From Isochrysis galbana (lineage: Eukaryota > Haptophyta > Isochrysidales > Isochrysidaceae): a DNA stretch of 64,000 nucleotides. Both the position numbers and the translations under genes were made by a program. Where the stretch lies: NCBI GenBank assembly GCA_018136815.1, contig CM030932.1, positions 8,757,628 through 8,821,627 on the forward strand, written 5' to 3'. The notes under the pieces were generated by a model. It made no database searches, had not been told where the DNA came from, and was given only the letters and a program-made list of their open reading frames with translations. Of the stretch, positions 29,955 through 39,962 are shown in pieces. Position 1 is the first letter of the stretch; every line of letters starts with the position of its first letter.

Positions 29955-30886
29955 ATTTCGGGCCTAGATGGGAAATACGTATTCACCGTATTTGGACGAA
30001 GGCCAAATACAGACCGTATTTACCGTATTTGAAACTGCCTCAATATGACCCTCCGTATTTGGACGGTGGCGCAGGCGCGCGCGTCGAAAGTCCCCACGCC
30101 ATGATCCTGTTTTGGTCTCATAGGCGGGGGGGCCTAATGGGAGGGTGAGGAGCAGATTATTAGAGAGGAGCTGTGGGGAAGGAGAGATGGCTGGATAGGG
30201 CGCTATACCCATGCGCTAGGCATGGGCAGCGCCGCCACCTCAGGGCATGTCCTCCCTCTGTTTGGTCATATGTTGAGATGTTGAGATGTTTTGTGCCTAC
30301 AACCTACAACAGAGGACGACGAGGGGGTTTGTGCTGCTTGGGTTAAACGCAGTAGGAAGAGGGAGTGAGCGAGCAGAGTGAGAGGGGGAGTCAAGTGTTG
30401 AATGAAGGCCCATGGATGGCCCATGGCAGGGCACCGAGTTGTAGGTTCCTGTGGTGCACAAGAGTGGGGTGGGAAGGAGAATTGTGTCAGCAATGGGCAA
30501 TGGGCATTGTTGCATTGTTTGTTTGCGCAATGCAGCACCGCTGCAGCCATGCGCCATGCGCGCAACGAGCGCGGATCGCGCGAGGCACGGTCAGGGTTGG
30601 GGTTCAGGATGGGGTACACGCTCCATCTACATTCTCACATGCTCTCATCATGATGAGATGATGGGTGAAGGGGGGGCGGGGGGGAGAGGGCGCTGGCGCT
30701 GGCGCTAGGGCAATATATGGCATATGCTGGCGATTGGCGACGGGGGAGGCTTGGGGAATGGGAGCCCCCCCCCCCCGGTACTGTATTTGGTACTGTATTT
30801 GGCTGTATTTGGACGAAGGCCAAATACAGACTGTATTTACCGTATTTGGAAGCCCCCTCACTGTATTTCCCATCTAGGATTTCGGG
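29955..30886. mobile_element. 916-bp DNA element with 16-bp inverted repeats and 8-bp duplication
   Basis: The element spans 29963-30878. Its ends are CCTAGATGGGAAATAC and the exact reverse complement GTATTTCCCATCTAGG. Both sides are flanked by ATTTCGGG (29955-29962 and 30879-30886), a perfect 8-bp target duplication as in hAT-type transposons. Next to each end is a GTATTTGG-rich array with a hairpin of arms CTGTATTTGG and CCAAATACAG (loop ACGAAGG; perfect at the right end, one mismatch at the left). The interior (about 30085-30600, minus strand) is LINE-family 3' sequence, so the element carries a captured or inserted LINE piece. No transposase is encoded, so it must be moved in trans. Confidence 0.85.
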
Positions 30887-31944
30887 TGTGTGTTGAAATG
30901 GCGTCGAAAATGTGAATATATCTTATGAGATTCTGCCTCATATACCCATTTCCAGTAGCATACCCTAAAGATCGCGTGAGATAAAACCTCACTCTTGACT
31001 TGTGACTGAGTGAATTTTCACCCTTACAATTAGAAGTAAAAAGCCCTATTTGACCGACCAATTGAGGGCGCACCCAACGCCGAGGAGGAACCGCGGGCGG
31101 TTGGGTGCGGGAGTTGAGAGTGAGAGTGGGAAGCGAGAGTCGAGAGCTGGGCGCGTGTCATCGTCAGCGATTCTGATTCGCCCGCCATTCGACGATGGCA
31201 ATCGTCCAACATCAACATCGAGCCACCTCGCCGCTTTCTACTGCCATACTGTTTACTACGATGAAGCCGGGAGCGCAGCATTTCCTTCCTTGAAAAGGCG
31301 ACGGCGCGCGCACCAAACGAGGCGCGTCAGGCAGGGCCTGATCGCTGATCGCTGCTTGTCCCAATCGCCGGACTGCCCGCGTTCTGGCTGGTCCTCCGGA
31401 GAGAAAGCCAATCTCATAGTAGGTGGACTCTTGCAGAGGCGGGCGAAGCCGCCAAGATCTCGGAACGAGGCTCCAACGCATACTTTGTCCTCTCTCCCGT
31501 CCGCTCTTGCCGCAGGATCGCCGAGCCCGCCGTGAGTGCCCAACGTTTCTTCTCTCGTGAGAGGACAACTTCTTCTGTAGACAGATCGCAGTGAGATGGC
31601 AGGCAGCGTCGTCAACGGCGGGCGGTGCGCCAGCCGGCAGAGAAGAGAAGAAAGAGAGGAAGGGAAGAGAAGGGGAAGCGAGCGAGGGCACGATCAAGCA
31701 GATATGTGGCAAGAAAGAGACAGATTATGAGAATGCAAAGAAGAAGAAGAGGAGGAGGAGAGCGAGAACTGAGAGCGTAGAGCTAGGGGGACGGAGAGAG
31801 AGAAGATAGGCCGAGGAGGGCGCGAAAGCCATCGATCGCCCCGTGCCACCGCCAGCGCCCGTCACAGCCGCCACACGTTGAAGCATCGGTCCTCACCCGC
31901 CCCAGGGCCTTCTCGCGCGCGTCCTTACCAGATCAACAGTCGGG
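30887..31944. other. intergenic, GA-rich before LPMO gene
   Basis: 30915-31055 repeats the block at 9700-9860 (tatacccatttccagtagcata, gtgaattttcaccctta, ccctatttgaccg). From 31630 to 31810 the plus strand is GA-rich. No gene is supported. Confidence 0.45.
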
Positions 31945-33885
31945 ATGCCAACGACAGCCTCCATGTTCAATCGCGTCGAAGAGCTGCGCACCTCAAGCCA
32001 GAACAAATCTCTGCGCTGCTGCTCTACTCACACCTCTCGCCGCCGCCTCACCGTGGGCTTGCTGATCGCCCTCTTGCCGGGGCAGGTTGTTGCGCATGGT
32101 CGACTCACTACGCCACTGAATCGCATCGCTCAGTGGAGGGAGCGTGAGGCCTCCGACCCAACGGTTTGGGATGGCAAGTATCCCAAAGTTGAGGATCAGC
32201 TTGTGTGCTACGACAACTCGTGCGGCTGGCGGATGAACGAGCCACCCGTGCGCCTGATCGACTACCCAGGCCCAACGACACATATCGATCACGAGTATTC
32301 AACAACTGGCTATCGATGCCACGACTTCGCGGCGATGAGCCCTCGGTCGACGCTTGTGGCTGGCCAGGAGATGGATGTCGCCTGGACTCTTGATGCACGG
32401 CACCCAGGCGACTGCTACATCTACATCTCGTACGACGAGGACAAGACGAAGCCTCAAAACTGGATCAAGCTCGCCGCCTTCCCTACCTGCTCCTCACAGG
32501 AAGAGTTTACGCTTCGCCCGTCGCCCGACAAGCCGCCAGGCCCAGACGGGACAACTTACTCATGGAAGATGATGCTTCCTGAATGGCTTCCCAGTTGTGA
32601 CCACTGTGTACTGAGGTGGGAGTGGCACACCGTGCAGAACCCCGACTCCATTGAGTTCTACACTACGTGCGCTGATGTTCGCATCGACGGTACTTCTGAG
32701 TCCCATGACGACTTTCTCTCCAAGGTGTCCCCTGTGGTGCAGATTGACCGGATCGAGCACCTAGCTCTCGAGCGGACAGCATATCGCTACCCCAATGTCT
32801 ATGGCCCAGAATATCTTGTTGGTCCTCCCATCGCAACCTACGACGGCTCCGTGCCGTCTCCTTCACCATCGTCGCCGCCAGCACCATCTGCGCCCTGTCC
32901 CGAACTGCAATTCACAGTGGACAAGACGCACCTCGACGGCTCCATCGGCTACAACTGGTGCTTCTCGGTCACCAAGGACTCTTCTGGAGAGTATGATGAG
33001 GGGCTGAAGTCCGTCTGCGAGAACACGTACCTAGAGCCAACTACGACAGTTGATAATCCTGCCACCTATGTCTTTGGAAGCTGTCAGGGTGGCTGTGCGG
33101 AGTGTGTGTATTCCCAGAAAGGCACTGGGAAGTGGGCTTGCCTTTCGGCCGGCCAAACATTCTTTGGTTGTCCATCCTCTCCAACCCCTTCACCGCCACC
33201 TTCGGCCTCGCCCTCACCGCCACCCTCGGCATCGCCCTCGCCGCCACCCTCGGCATCGCCCTCGCCGCCACCCTCGGCATCGCCCTCGCCGCCACCCTCG
33301 GCATCGCCCTCGCCGCCACCCTCGGCATCGCCCTCGCCGCCACCCTCGGCATCGCCCTCGCCGCCACCCTCGGCTTCGCCTTCGCCGCCACCCTCGCCTT
33401 CATCTCCGGCGTCCACGCGACAACTTTGCTCAGAAATGGCCGACACGCTCACGGATGTGCGTGAGCTAGATCCCCCAGAATGGTGCAATAGCGATCCAGC
33501 CCGACGCAACCCCACCGACTGCCCCAAATTCTTTGCCAAATTACCTGATGGACGCTTGAAACGATGCGCATACAGTCTCCTCGAAGACGGGTGCTACCTA
33601 CAAGGTCCCACTTGTGAAGAAGACCGCCCTAGTCCCCCACCGTCCAGGGCTGCGCCCTCGCCGCCTCCCATGATGACGTGCTCGGAGATGGTGGCAACTC
33701 TAACGGATGTTCGCACTCTCGATCCACCTCAATGGTGCAATACAGACCCGGCACGCCGCAATGCAATCGAATGCCCAAAATTCTACGCAACGTTGGATGA
33801 CGGCGGGAGGAAGCAGTGCGCCTATGACACGATAAACAGCCGATGCGTCCTCCACCTTGGGCAAATTTGCACCAACAGCTCATGA
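31945..33885 (+). CDS. secreted LPMO-like protein with cysteine-rich modules
   Basis: 646 residues. A signal region ends VGLLIALLPGQVVA at residue 50. Cleavage there exposes His51 (HGRLTTPLNR), the first ligand of a histidine brace, and His153 lies in DARHPGDC. LPEWLPSCDHCVLRWEW and CADVRIDG follow as in the LPMO-GH8 gene at 16 kb, to which the domain is clearly related (same CHDFA, HPGDC and DFLSK/TFLSK blocks). After it come module X (PCPELQFTV..FGCP), a linker of about eight SPPPSASP units, and two copies of module Y (WCNSDPARRNPTDCPKFFA and WCNTDPARRNAIECPKFYA). No hydrolase domain is present. A role in oxidative cutting or binding of wall or scale polysaccharide is inferred. Confidence 0.82.
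   Translation: MPTTASMFNRVEELRTSSQNKSLRCCSTHTSRRRLTVGLLIALLPGQVVAHGRLTTPLNRIAQWREREASDPTVWDGKYPKVEDQLVCYDNSCGWRMNEPPVRLIDYPGPTTHIDHEYSTTGYRCHDFAAMSPRSTLVAGQEMDVAWTLDARHPGDCYIYISYDEDKTKPQNWIKLAAFPTCSSQEEFTLRPSPDKPPGPDGTTYSWKMMLPEWLPSCDHCVLRWEWHTVQNPDSIEFYTTCADVRIDGTSESHDDFLSKVSPVVQIDRIEHLALERTAYRYPNVYGPEYLVGPPIATYDGSVPSPSPSSPPAPSAPCPELQFTVDKTHLDGSIGYNWCFSVTKDSSGEYDEGLKSVCENTYLEPTTTVDNPATYVFGSCQGGCAECVYSQKGTGKWACLSAGQTFFGCPSSPTPSPPPSASPSPPPSASPSPPPSASPSPPPSASPSPPPSASPSPPPSASPSPPPSASPSPPPSASPSPPPSPSSPASTRQLCSEMADTLTDVRELDPPEWCNSDPARRNPTDCPKFFAKLPDGRLKRCAYSLLEDGCYLQGPTCEEDRPSPPPSRAAPSPPPMMTCSEMVATLTDVRTLDPPQWCNTDPARRNAIECPKFYATLDDGGRKQCAYDTINSRCVLHLGQICTNSS
33176..33410 (+). repeat. 24-nt tandem repeat in LPMO linker
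   Basis: The unit ccgccaccctcggcatcgcc plus ctcg repeats about eight times. It codes for an eight-residue Ser/Pro/Ala unit. The third positions are nearly identical, which indicates recent expansion. Confidence 0.9.
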
Positions 33886-34378
33886 AGCTTTCGCATCTCA
33901 CATTACAACTCTCATGTGCAATTTGAACCATAACTGGAACTTGTTTGGAGCCGGGAAAAGGGCGCAAAATCCTTCCCCTCAGGCCTGCAGTGATCGCGGT
34001 TGCTAGAACAAAAGCTCGTAACAAGTACTCGTCTCCGGAACGCAATAACATCAGGTAGTTCCTTGAGGTTGCTGCTACTGCAAGTTTCCAGCACCAGCAC
34101 CCCTGTGCGATCGATCGTGAATGTGGTTGCTAGCGTTGCATCCCATTAATTTGGCATGCCGATTTCATTGCGCTCCACCGAAATGTTACTCAAATAAAGG
34201 GCGCAATGGTGTGCTTTCGCGCGTGCGCTAAACGGCGCTGCAAACAGCATGTAGGCATGACTGCTGTGCGCGTCGCGCACTTACGCTCCTTCCTTGCACG
34301 CGCGAGAAGAGTCCATGAATGGTACGAGAGTGTCGCACGCGGTGACGATATGAGAGCGAGTTTGTGTTGGATTTCGTG
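33886..34378. other. intergenic, nothing recognised
   Basis: 3' flank of the LPMO-like gene. No coding sequence or repeat was identified. Confidence 0.4.
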
Positions 34379-34438
34379 TTACTCGTTGTTGATGCTTCCA
34401 TCCGGTGAAACAGGAGGGGAGCTGCGCGCACGCTCCAT
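34379..34438 (-). pseudogene. LINE-family ORF1 start, degenerate (copy G)
   Basis: On the minus strand GGTCATGGAGCGTGCGCG matches the family start; the frame reads MERARSSPPVSPDG and stops after 19 codons. Upstream (34440-34490) no clean hairpin remains. Confidence 0.4.
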
Positions 34439-34489
34439 GACCCCTACCTTCTAAAGATAATTGTAGTAGTAATTGTTTTTAACTTAATT

Positions 34490-35305
34490 TCTACTTGATT
34501 CACTCATGGAGGGGGCACAAGCCCCTCCCTTCTTTCCACTCCTCCCCTGCAACTAAGTTTATACTTGGTTGCCCCATGGGGGGGCACGAGCCCCCCCCTC
34601 TCTCCACTCCTCCCCTGCCATGGGGGAGGAACCACCCATCCTCCTGGCACGCCTGATGGCTTGCCAGGAGGCCACTGCCCTACTGACCCACTCCCTTCCC
34701 CACAGGCTCGCCCCATTCGCCCATCCTGGCCCCTTGTGGCCAGCCCATTGCTCCAACCCCCCCTCCCCCCCTGGTCGACAGGCAGACAGGTGCAGATTGG
34801 GCGCCCCAGAGGCTCAGGAGCGCCAGCGAGGGAGAGGCAGGGAAGACCAGGGCCCAGTCCCAGCCTCCTCTGCCCCCAGAGCTGGCCTCCAGGAGCCTCC
34901 AGGGGTCGCCAGCAGGCAGCTGCAGGCCTGCCGCAGGCGCGCCATCGCGCGTGCCGCAGGAGAGGGGAGAGAGAGCGCGGAGAAGGGGGTGGGCGGATCG
35001 AGAGCTCCGCTCACCGAAAAATAGGTAAGTCCCGCACCTGTTTACAGGATAAGTCGGGGCTGAGACCGCCGCCCACTCGGAGACACAGGAGGAAGGGGGG
35101 GAATGATCACCGGGGGGGGCGCGGGCCACCGGACCATATCTAAGCCCTTCACCCCTATCCCCCTAGTAGTGCACGGGGGGAGTCGCCTTATGGCGGGGGG
35201 AGAAGGGCCGGGGAAGTGGGGGTGTAGAAAGTTTCCTACGTGAGTAGAAAGTAGAGGGTCCACGGCCGCGTGTGCGGTGAGACTATTAAAAGGTTTATTT
35301 ATTAT
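34490..35305 (+). mobile_element. hairpin-element family II, copy a (with tandem 5' module)
   Basis: The stem arms are CAACTAAGT and ACTTGGTTG (34550-34571, one T:G pair) with loop TTAT. Downstream are the GC hairpins of the family and the stem GTCCCG..CGGGGC with inner CCTG-TTTA-CAGG. It ends ggtgagactattaaaagg like copies b and c. A second, partial 5' module (atggagggggcacaagcccctccc ... cactcctcccctgc) lies directly in front at 34505-34550. There is no protein-coding frame. Confidence 0.75.
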
Positions 35306-35590
35306 TTCCACTCCTCCCCTGCTGTGGGGGAGGAACCACGCCACCCTCCTGACATGCCTCATGCTCATGGCATGCAGGCCCAACACACACGCACACACTA
35401 CCGACCCAAGCCCTCCCTAATAGGCACGCCGGGCTCGCACGCCCTAGCCCTCACTGGCCAGCCCATCGCTCTATCCCCTCCTCCTCCTCCTCCCCTGTTT
35501 GACAGGTGCTGATAAATGCAGCATGGGGACCCCAGGAGGCCTGGAGAGCCAGCGAGGCTGGGGCTTAGCCCATGGCCCCCCCGCCTCTCC
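35306..35590 (+). mobile_element. hairpin-element fragment (family II, diverged)
   Basis: Starts at cactcctcccctgctgtgggggaggaacc and follows the order of copies a-c to about 35500, then diverges. Confidence 0.5.
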
Positions 35591-35874
35591 CACGCTCGCC
35601 TCGCTGGCCATAGATCATAGATAAGGTGCCGTCCAGAAGCCCCTGTTCTGCCTGGCGACCACGGATGGGAGGGGAGTCAGCTCGAGGGCAGGCCCAGCGC
35701 GGGCGTGGGAGTGCGACTCGCGACCACTGGGGGTCTGGGTCAGATTGATGAGTGCTTAGCCCTTGCAAGAAGGCAGGGACTGAAGTTGGTTGTGCAGGCC
35801 CACCCAGGGTGGGTGCGTCTGCATTGGAGTGAGGGGGGTGCGAGGCCCCAATTGACCCCCACTTATAAAAGTAG
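35560..35874 (-). mobile_element. hairpin-element variant II' (minus)
   Basis: On the minus strand: arms CTACTT and AAGTGG around TTAT at 35874-35859, then sequence matching 7667-7960. Confidence 0.6.
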
Positions 35875-35886
35875 ATTAAGGCTACT

Positions 35887-36138
35887 CTAACGAATCAACG
35901 ATGATGGTTGGGTGGTGGAGACTGCAGCCTGCCTGCCCCCATGGGGGTGGCCAGCATGGCTGCCTTGTTGGGTGTGGCCGAGGCCACGGGCCGCGGGGTG
36001 CGATCGGGGTCGCACACACCTGCTCGGCCTCTGACGGCGGACGCGGTCGCTTCGCCTGCGACAGGTCCATGGGGCGGCTGGGGGGCCGCCCTCGGCGGGG
36101 GGCCCGAAGGAGAGGAGAGGCTCGCTGGCGCGCTCCAT
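35887..36138 (-). CDS. LINE-family ORF1 fragment (copy F)
   Basis: Starts MERASEPLLSFG. A second minus-strand frame contains MDLSQAKRPRPPSEAE, the counterpart of MDTPLSPKRPRQ in copies D and E, so the copy carries a frameshift. The start is preceded by a perfect 6-bp stem-loop. Confidence 0.45.
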   Translation of the reverse strand: MERASEPLLSFGPPAEGGPPAAPWTCRRRSDRVRRQRPSRCVRPRSHPAARGLGHTQQGSHAGHPHGGRQAAVSTTQPSSLIR

Positions 36139-36143
36139 CGCGT

Positions 36144-36159
36144 CTAACTATAAAGTTAG
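36144..36159 (-). promoter_or_regulatory. stem-loop just before ORF1 start (copy F)
   Basis: On the minus strand the arms CTAACT and AGTTAG enclose loop TTAT, 5 nt before the ATG. The loop is that of the non-coding family, the start that of the LINE family. Confidence 0.65.
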
Positions 36160-36208
36160 TTGAACGAATCAACGATGACACCTGGAGATGGCACACTCAC
36201 TCACTCAC

Positions 36209-38629
36209 TCAGTACACGCCCACCGTTGTGAAGTTCGCTGCTCTGGGCACATTGATGTCAATTATCATCCCAAGCACTGAAAGTCTAATCTGCGTGTCGA
36301 TCAAGATCGTCGCGCCGTCTAGTTCTCTTTGGATTGCCTCGAGCGAACCCATCGCACCACCACGAAAGTCTACGACCAACGCGACCGTCGCCGTGCTCAA
36401 TGGCAACACTTTAACCGCCCCAGCAATGGTCCCAACGCCCAACAATCGTGGCATTCCGGCAGCGATGTCTGCGGCATCTCGTAGAATCACGTGTGAGGCG
36501 GGGTCCAGCTCGAGGTTGAAGCGTGTGGGATTATTGAGTCGGAGCTTGAGTGGCACCGCGTAGATTTCGTGCATGGTGAGCACATCACGATCGTAGCAAC
36601 TCACTGGCAAGAGCCGAAGTACGCTCCCGCCGACTCCGCCTGCATTGCTAATGCTCAGCAAGCCATAGGAAGTAACCCTTCCCTCTGGTGGCGGAACCGG
36701 CGTCGGAGATGGAGGGGGAGATAAGCGCAATGGCGGCAGATGTGGCGGTGGGAATGGGTGCGGGGAGGATGGAAGGGGGGGTAGCGGAGAGAGTGGTGGC
36801 GCAGAGGGCACTGGTGGCCGAGGTGGCGCGAGTGGGGGCGGCGGTGCTGGAGAGGGGGGTGGCGGCTGCCACCAAGTGCCTAGACTACCGACGCCATGCA
36901 AGTCACGCGCGGACGTTCCATGCTGTGGCGCCATGGCATCTTCTGAACCGCCCGACGTAAACCACCCGAGTGGATGGCCCGCCGATTCAGATAGGGTGAG
37001 GTCCAACGTGCCCGGAGCGTGACCGACCTCGCTTGGAGCTCTGCTGGGTGTACTCATGCGCATGGCATGAGCGGCATGTGCACCTCCAGCTTGTGCAGCT
37101 GTCGTGATCCCCTCTGCCGCTTCCGCCGCCAGCCCATCCAATTGCTCACTTGATTTACGGGGGAAATTCATGCCCGATGCAGCACCCGCGGCAAAAGACT
37201 GGCTCATCCGGGAGGTTTCAATGACGGATGGGCCCTCACCTTTGACCGCGGTTGTGGAGGGGCCGAGAGTTCCCCATGGGGGTGGTGGCGGCAGGCGATG
37301 CCCTTTGCCCATTAGACCTTGAGTAGCGTCAGCAGACGATAAACTAACATCGGCTGGCAACAGGCCGTCCGCAAGGAGACCTGCGGCGCCCACGCCCAGC
37401 CCAACCCCAACACCCAATGAGGTGGCGCCAACATCGACGCTCCTCTCGCCCACGCCAAGTAATCCCTGCCCTGCCAACATGCCCACGTTTGCCGCTGCCG
37501 CCCCACTTTCCAGGCCGAAGTCAAGGCCTGCCGCGCCCAAGTCCATGCCCGCACCAGCAACGGTAGCCCCTCCGAAGAGCAAGTCATCACTTGCGCCGAG
37601 AGTCACACAGTCCAAGTCAGCGGGCAGTGTGCGTGAGAGGGAGCCCAATGCATCATACTCCACACTCAACACGCGAAAGGCCGGCAGATCAAGAAGTGAT
37701 GGGCACGGCGATCCGTCGCTCTTGTGGCGAGTAATGCGAACTACTGCCTGGTCGTTGCTCTTACCGAGGCTACCCGCAATGCGCTTAGCATCCCACTGCT
37801 CATCGTCACCATCGCCATGGACATGCTCGTGGCTGCCACCCTCAACGCTCCCATGAGACGCTGGGTCGGGGCATGTGAGCTGTGCGCAACGACGGCATCC
37901 CAGCTCTTCGGCGGCAATTGCGTCACGTGCCGCACCCTCGTCTACGTCCCCAGCTCCGGGTGCGGAGCGCCAGCTGGGAATGCGCTGCAGCTCGTTAGAT
38001 GCATCAGTCTGCACATTCCTCGACATCCACCGTGCCCACACGGGCGCCACGTTTGCATGGCCGCGAACACCCACCGGTACATCCTCACCAGAGGCGTACG
38101 CAGAGATGGCGTCTTGGGAAGGGACGCCGAGCGCGACGACACAGCGCATTGTGTGGCGCGACCATGAGAGGGCCGGGTAGATCTGCTCTTCGTCTGACTC
38201 GCAAGCGCCATAGGCGCCCCTCCGGATGGAATTCCCAGGCTCGTCAGCGATTCGTCCAAACGTGTCCATCAGTGAGGGCGCGATGGCGGCGGCAACGGGT
38301 TGCACAGCCGCGAAGGTGACGAGTGATGGGTTGTACGCGACGAAGGAGACGTCGGCGTACAAGAGCCCAGACTCTGCGACCGAGCGTTCCATGAGGACGG
38401 CACATGCCGAGAGGTTGTCAGGACTGAGCGGGTGACCGAGCGCCCTGGCTGTTGCGTTGCATACGTCCACCTCGCAGAAGGCGATCCGACAGTCGCGGCT
38501 AAGCGGCAATGCGACACCAAAGACAAAGAGGAGCATGGGTGGTAGCAGGAGACCGAGCGCGAGCGACGCGGCCCAGCGGGTGACTGAGCGCGGCTTTGGC
38601 GGCACTTCGGGGTCGAGAGAGGTGCGCAT
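36209..38629 (-). CDS. large membrane-anchored protein, LEA/WHy-like C-terminus, function unknown
   Basis: 806 residues from the ATG at 38629 (upstream in-frame residues are translated repeat). Residues 11-38 (PKPRSVTRWAASLALGLLLPPMLLFVFGV) are a membrane segment near the N-terminus. A folded-looking region follows (about 38-290) with CRIAFCEVDVCNA and LGCRRCAQLTC, then His- and Gly-rich stretches with repeated LGVG/DVGA motifs (about 330-430) and a long Pro/Ser linker (about 590-660). The last 140 residues (LKLRLNNPTRFNLELDPASHVILRD ... IRLSVLGMIIDINVP) look like the beta-sandwich of LEA-14/WHy proteins, by pattern only. The gene shares a 770-nt intergenic region with the divergent gene at 39402. 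Confidence 0.6.
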   Translation of the reverse strand: MRTSLDPEVPPKPRSVTRWAASLALGLLLPPMLLFVFGVALPLSRDCRIAFCEVDVCNATARALGHPLSPDNLSACAVLMERSVAESGLLYADVSFVAYNPSLVTFAAVQPVAAAIAPSLMDTFGRIADEPGNSIRRGAYGACESDEEQIYPALSWSRHTMRCVVALGVPSQDAISAYASGEDVPVGVRGHANVAPVWARWMSRNVQTDASNELQRIPSWRSAPGAGDVDEGAARDAIAAEELGCRRCAQLTCPDPASHGSVEGGSHEHVHGDGDDEQWDAKRIAGSLGKSNDQAVVRITRHKSDGSPCPSLLDLPAFRVLSVEYDALGSLSRTLPADLDCVTLGASDDLLFGGATVAGAGMDLGAAGLDFGLESGAAAANVGMLAGQGLLGVGERSVDVGATSLGVGVGLGVGAAGLLADGLLPADVSLSSADATQGLMGKGHRLPPPPPWGTLGPSTTAVKGEGPSVIETSRMSQSFAAGAASGMNFPRKSSEQLDGLAAEAAEGITTAAQAGGAHAAHAMRMSTPSRAPSEVGHAPGTLDLTLSESAGHPLGWFTSGGSEDAMAPQHGTSARDLHGVGSLGTWWQPPPPSPAPPPPLAPPRPPVPSAPPLSPLPPLPSSPHPFPPPHLPPLRLSPPPSPTPVPPPEGRVTSYGLLSISNAGGVGGSVLRLLPVSCYDRDVLTMHEIYAVPLKLRLNNPTRFNLELDPASHVILRDAADIAAGMPRLLGVGTIAGAVKVLPLSTATVALVVDFRGGAMGSLEAIQRELDGATILIDTQIRLSVLGMIIDINVPRAANFTTVGVY

Positions 38630-39401
38630 CGCGGCTGAGAAGCTGAAGAAGGAGTGGCGGGAAGGGGGAGGGGGAAAGGGGGGGCGGGGGGGCGGAGGAG
38701 GGGGGAAGAGAGAGAGGCGGGGCAGTGGCGAGGGAGGGAGGAAGGGAGGGAAGGATGGGGGGAGGGGAGGAAGGGAGGGAGGGAGGAAGATGCCCGCGGG
38801 CGTGCGGCAGCGCGCGCGCGGCGAGGGAGGCTTACTTTCGGCCGGAGAGAGGGAAAAGAGGGGAGGGGAAGGGAGGCTGGGTCTTCCTTGGCTTGGGAGT
38901 TGGGAGGAGAGGAGAAGAGAGAGAGAGGAGGAAGGAGGGAGAGAGCGCGCGGGGAGGGAGGGAGAGAGGTAAAGAGACCTGTCTGTGAGAGAGAGAGACA
39001 TACTCTACTCAGAGAGAGAGAGGGAGAGAGGGAGAGAGAGAGAGACGGCGCACGGAAGAAGAGGGCGAGAAGAGAGAAGAGCGAGCAGAGCCTCTTCTCT
39101 CAAACCCTTAGTGTGTCTTCTTGGAAGGTGTAGTAGTCTATGTGTATTTTAGGGTGTTGGTGTGTTGCTGATCTCATCTATTTTTGGTGATGCTCCGCTT
39201 CTCGCGCCTCTCTCTCCCCCCTCGGCGCCGGCGCCTTCCTCCTCCCGCCCCCCCGATCCTTTCCCTTCTCCCCGCTCGCTCGGGGTTCCACGCGTCTCTG
39301 GGTCCGCTTCGACTCTTCCTCCCTGCACCCCCCCCCCCCCCCCCCCCCGCGTGCCGCCCCGCCTCGCCGGCGAGCGCCCGCTGGCAGCACGTGGAGGCTC
39401 A
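38630..39401. promoter_or_regulatory. divergent promoter region with opposed CT-rich leaders
   Basis: From 38640 to 39100 the plus strand is purine-rich (CT-rich for the minus gene). From 39190 to 39350 it is CT/C-rich (for the plus gene), including C21 at 39328-39348. Each gene is thus preceded on its own sense strand by a pyrimidine tract. No classical TATA box is evident. Confidence 0.5.
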
Positions 39402-39962
39402 ATGTCAGTCAAGGGGCTCGGCCGCGCACTCAGCCTGGCCGAGCTCAAGGTGATCGTGGCGGAGAGCGAGACTAGACGAGGTCTCGTCGAGCCTCCCGTC
39501 GACGATTCCACTCCCCTCGCGCCGATCGTGCGACGCTCGCGCAAGCCAGCCGGGTGGTCGCAGCAGTATGTCGCGTTCTGCGCATGTGTCGCGCTGCTCA
39601 TAGGGTGCTCGCCGATGATCTTGCTGGCCACGTCCATGCTGATCTTATCGGGCTCAGCCACCGCCCGTGAGGGCAGACTCGCGGATGGGCCTTGCAACGA
39701 TGACAATTTCGCCCAACTGGGGACGGCCGCCAATGCCACACCGCCACCAAGGGGGCATGCTATGGCAAAGCGGTGTCGGGGGAAAAGGGGTACGAGAGTC
39801 GAGATGGCCCCTGGGCGGGGCAAATCTCATGACAGTAGTGCTGCTCGTGTGCAGCACCGGGCGCGCACGCAATCTGCTGATGATCCTAGTGTCTGGGTTA
39901 ACGAGACGCGTACGAACTCTGCGGGAAGCACCAACGTCCAGGAGCTCACACCTTCACATTAG
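39402..39962 (+). CDS. small membrane protein, unknown
   Basis: 186 residues. The cytosolic-like start MSVKGLGRALSLAELKVIVAESETRR leads to one hydrophobic segment, YVAFCACVALLIGCSPMILLATSMLIL (about 55-81), followed by a basic, Ser-rich tail with no known motif. The start has a clear position after the CT-rich leader. The tail may be partly non-coding if a splice site exists after the membrane segment. I cannot assign a function. Confidence 0.5.
   Translation: MSVKGLGRALSLAELKVIVAESETRRGLVEPPVDDSTPLAPIVRRSRKPAGWSQQYVAFCACVALLIGCSPMILLATSMLILSGSATAREGRLADGPCNDDNFAQLGTAANATPPPRGHAMAKRCRGKRGTRVEMAPGRGKSHDSSAARVQHRARTQSADDPSVWVNETRTNSAGSTNVQELTPSH

Noticed and set aside
34565-35143. Pro-rich frame shared by 34565, 47475 and 56211
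   Set aside because: Its conservation is explained by conserved hairpins and recent copying; indels between copies change the frame, and the duplicated-target structure shows a non-coding mobile unit.
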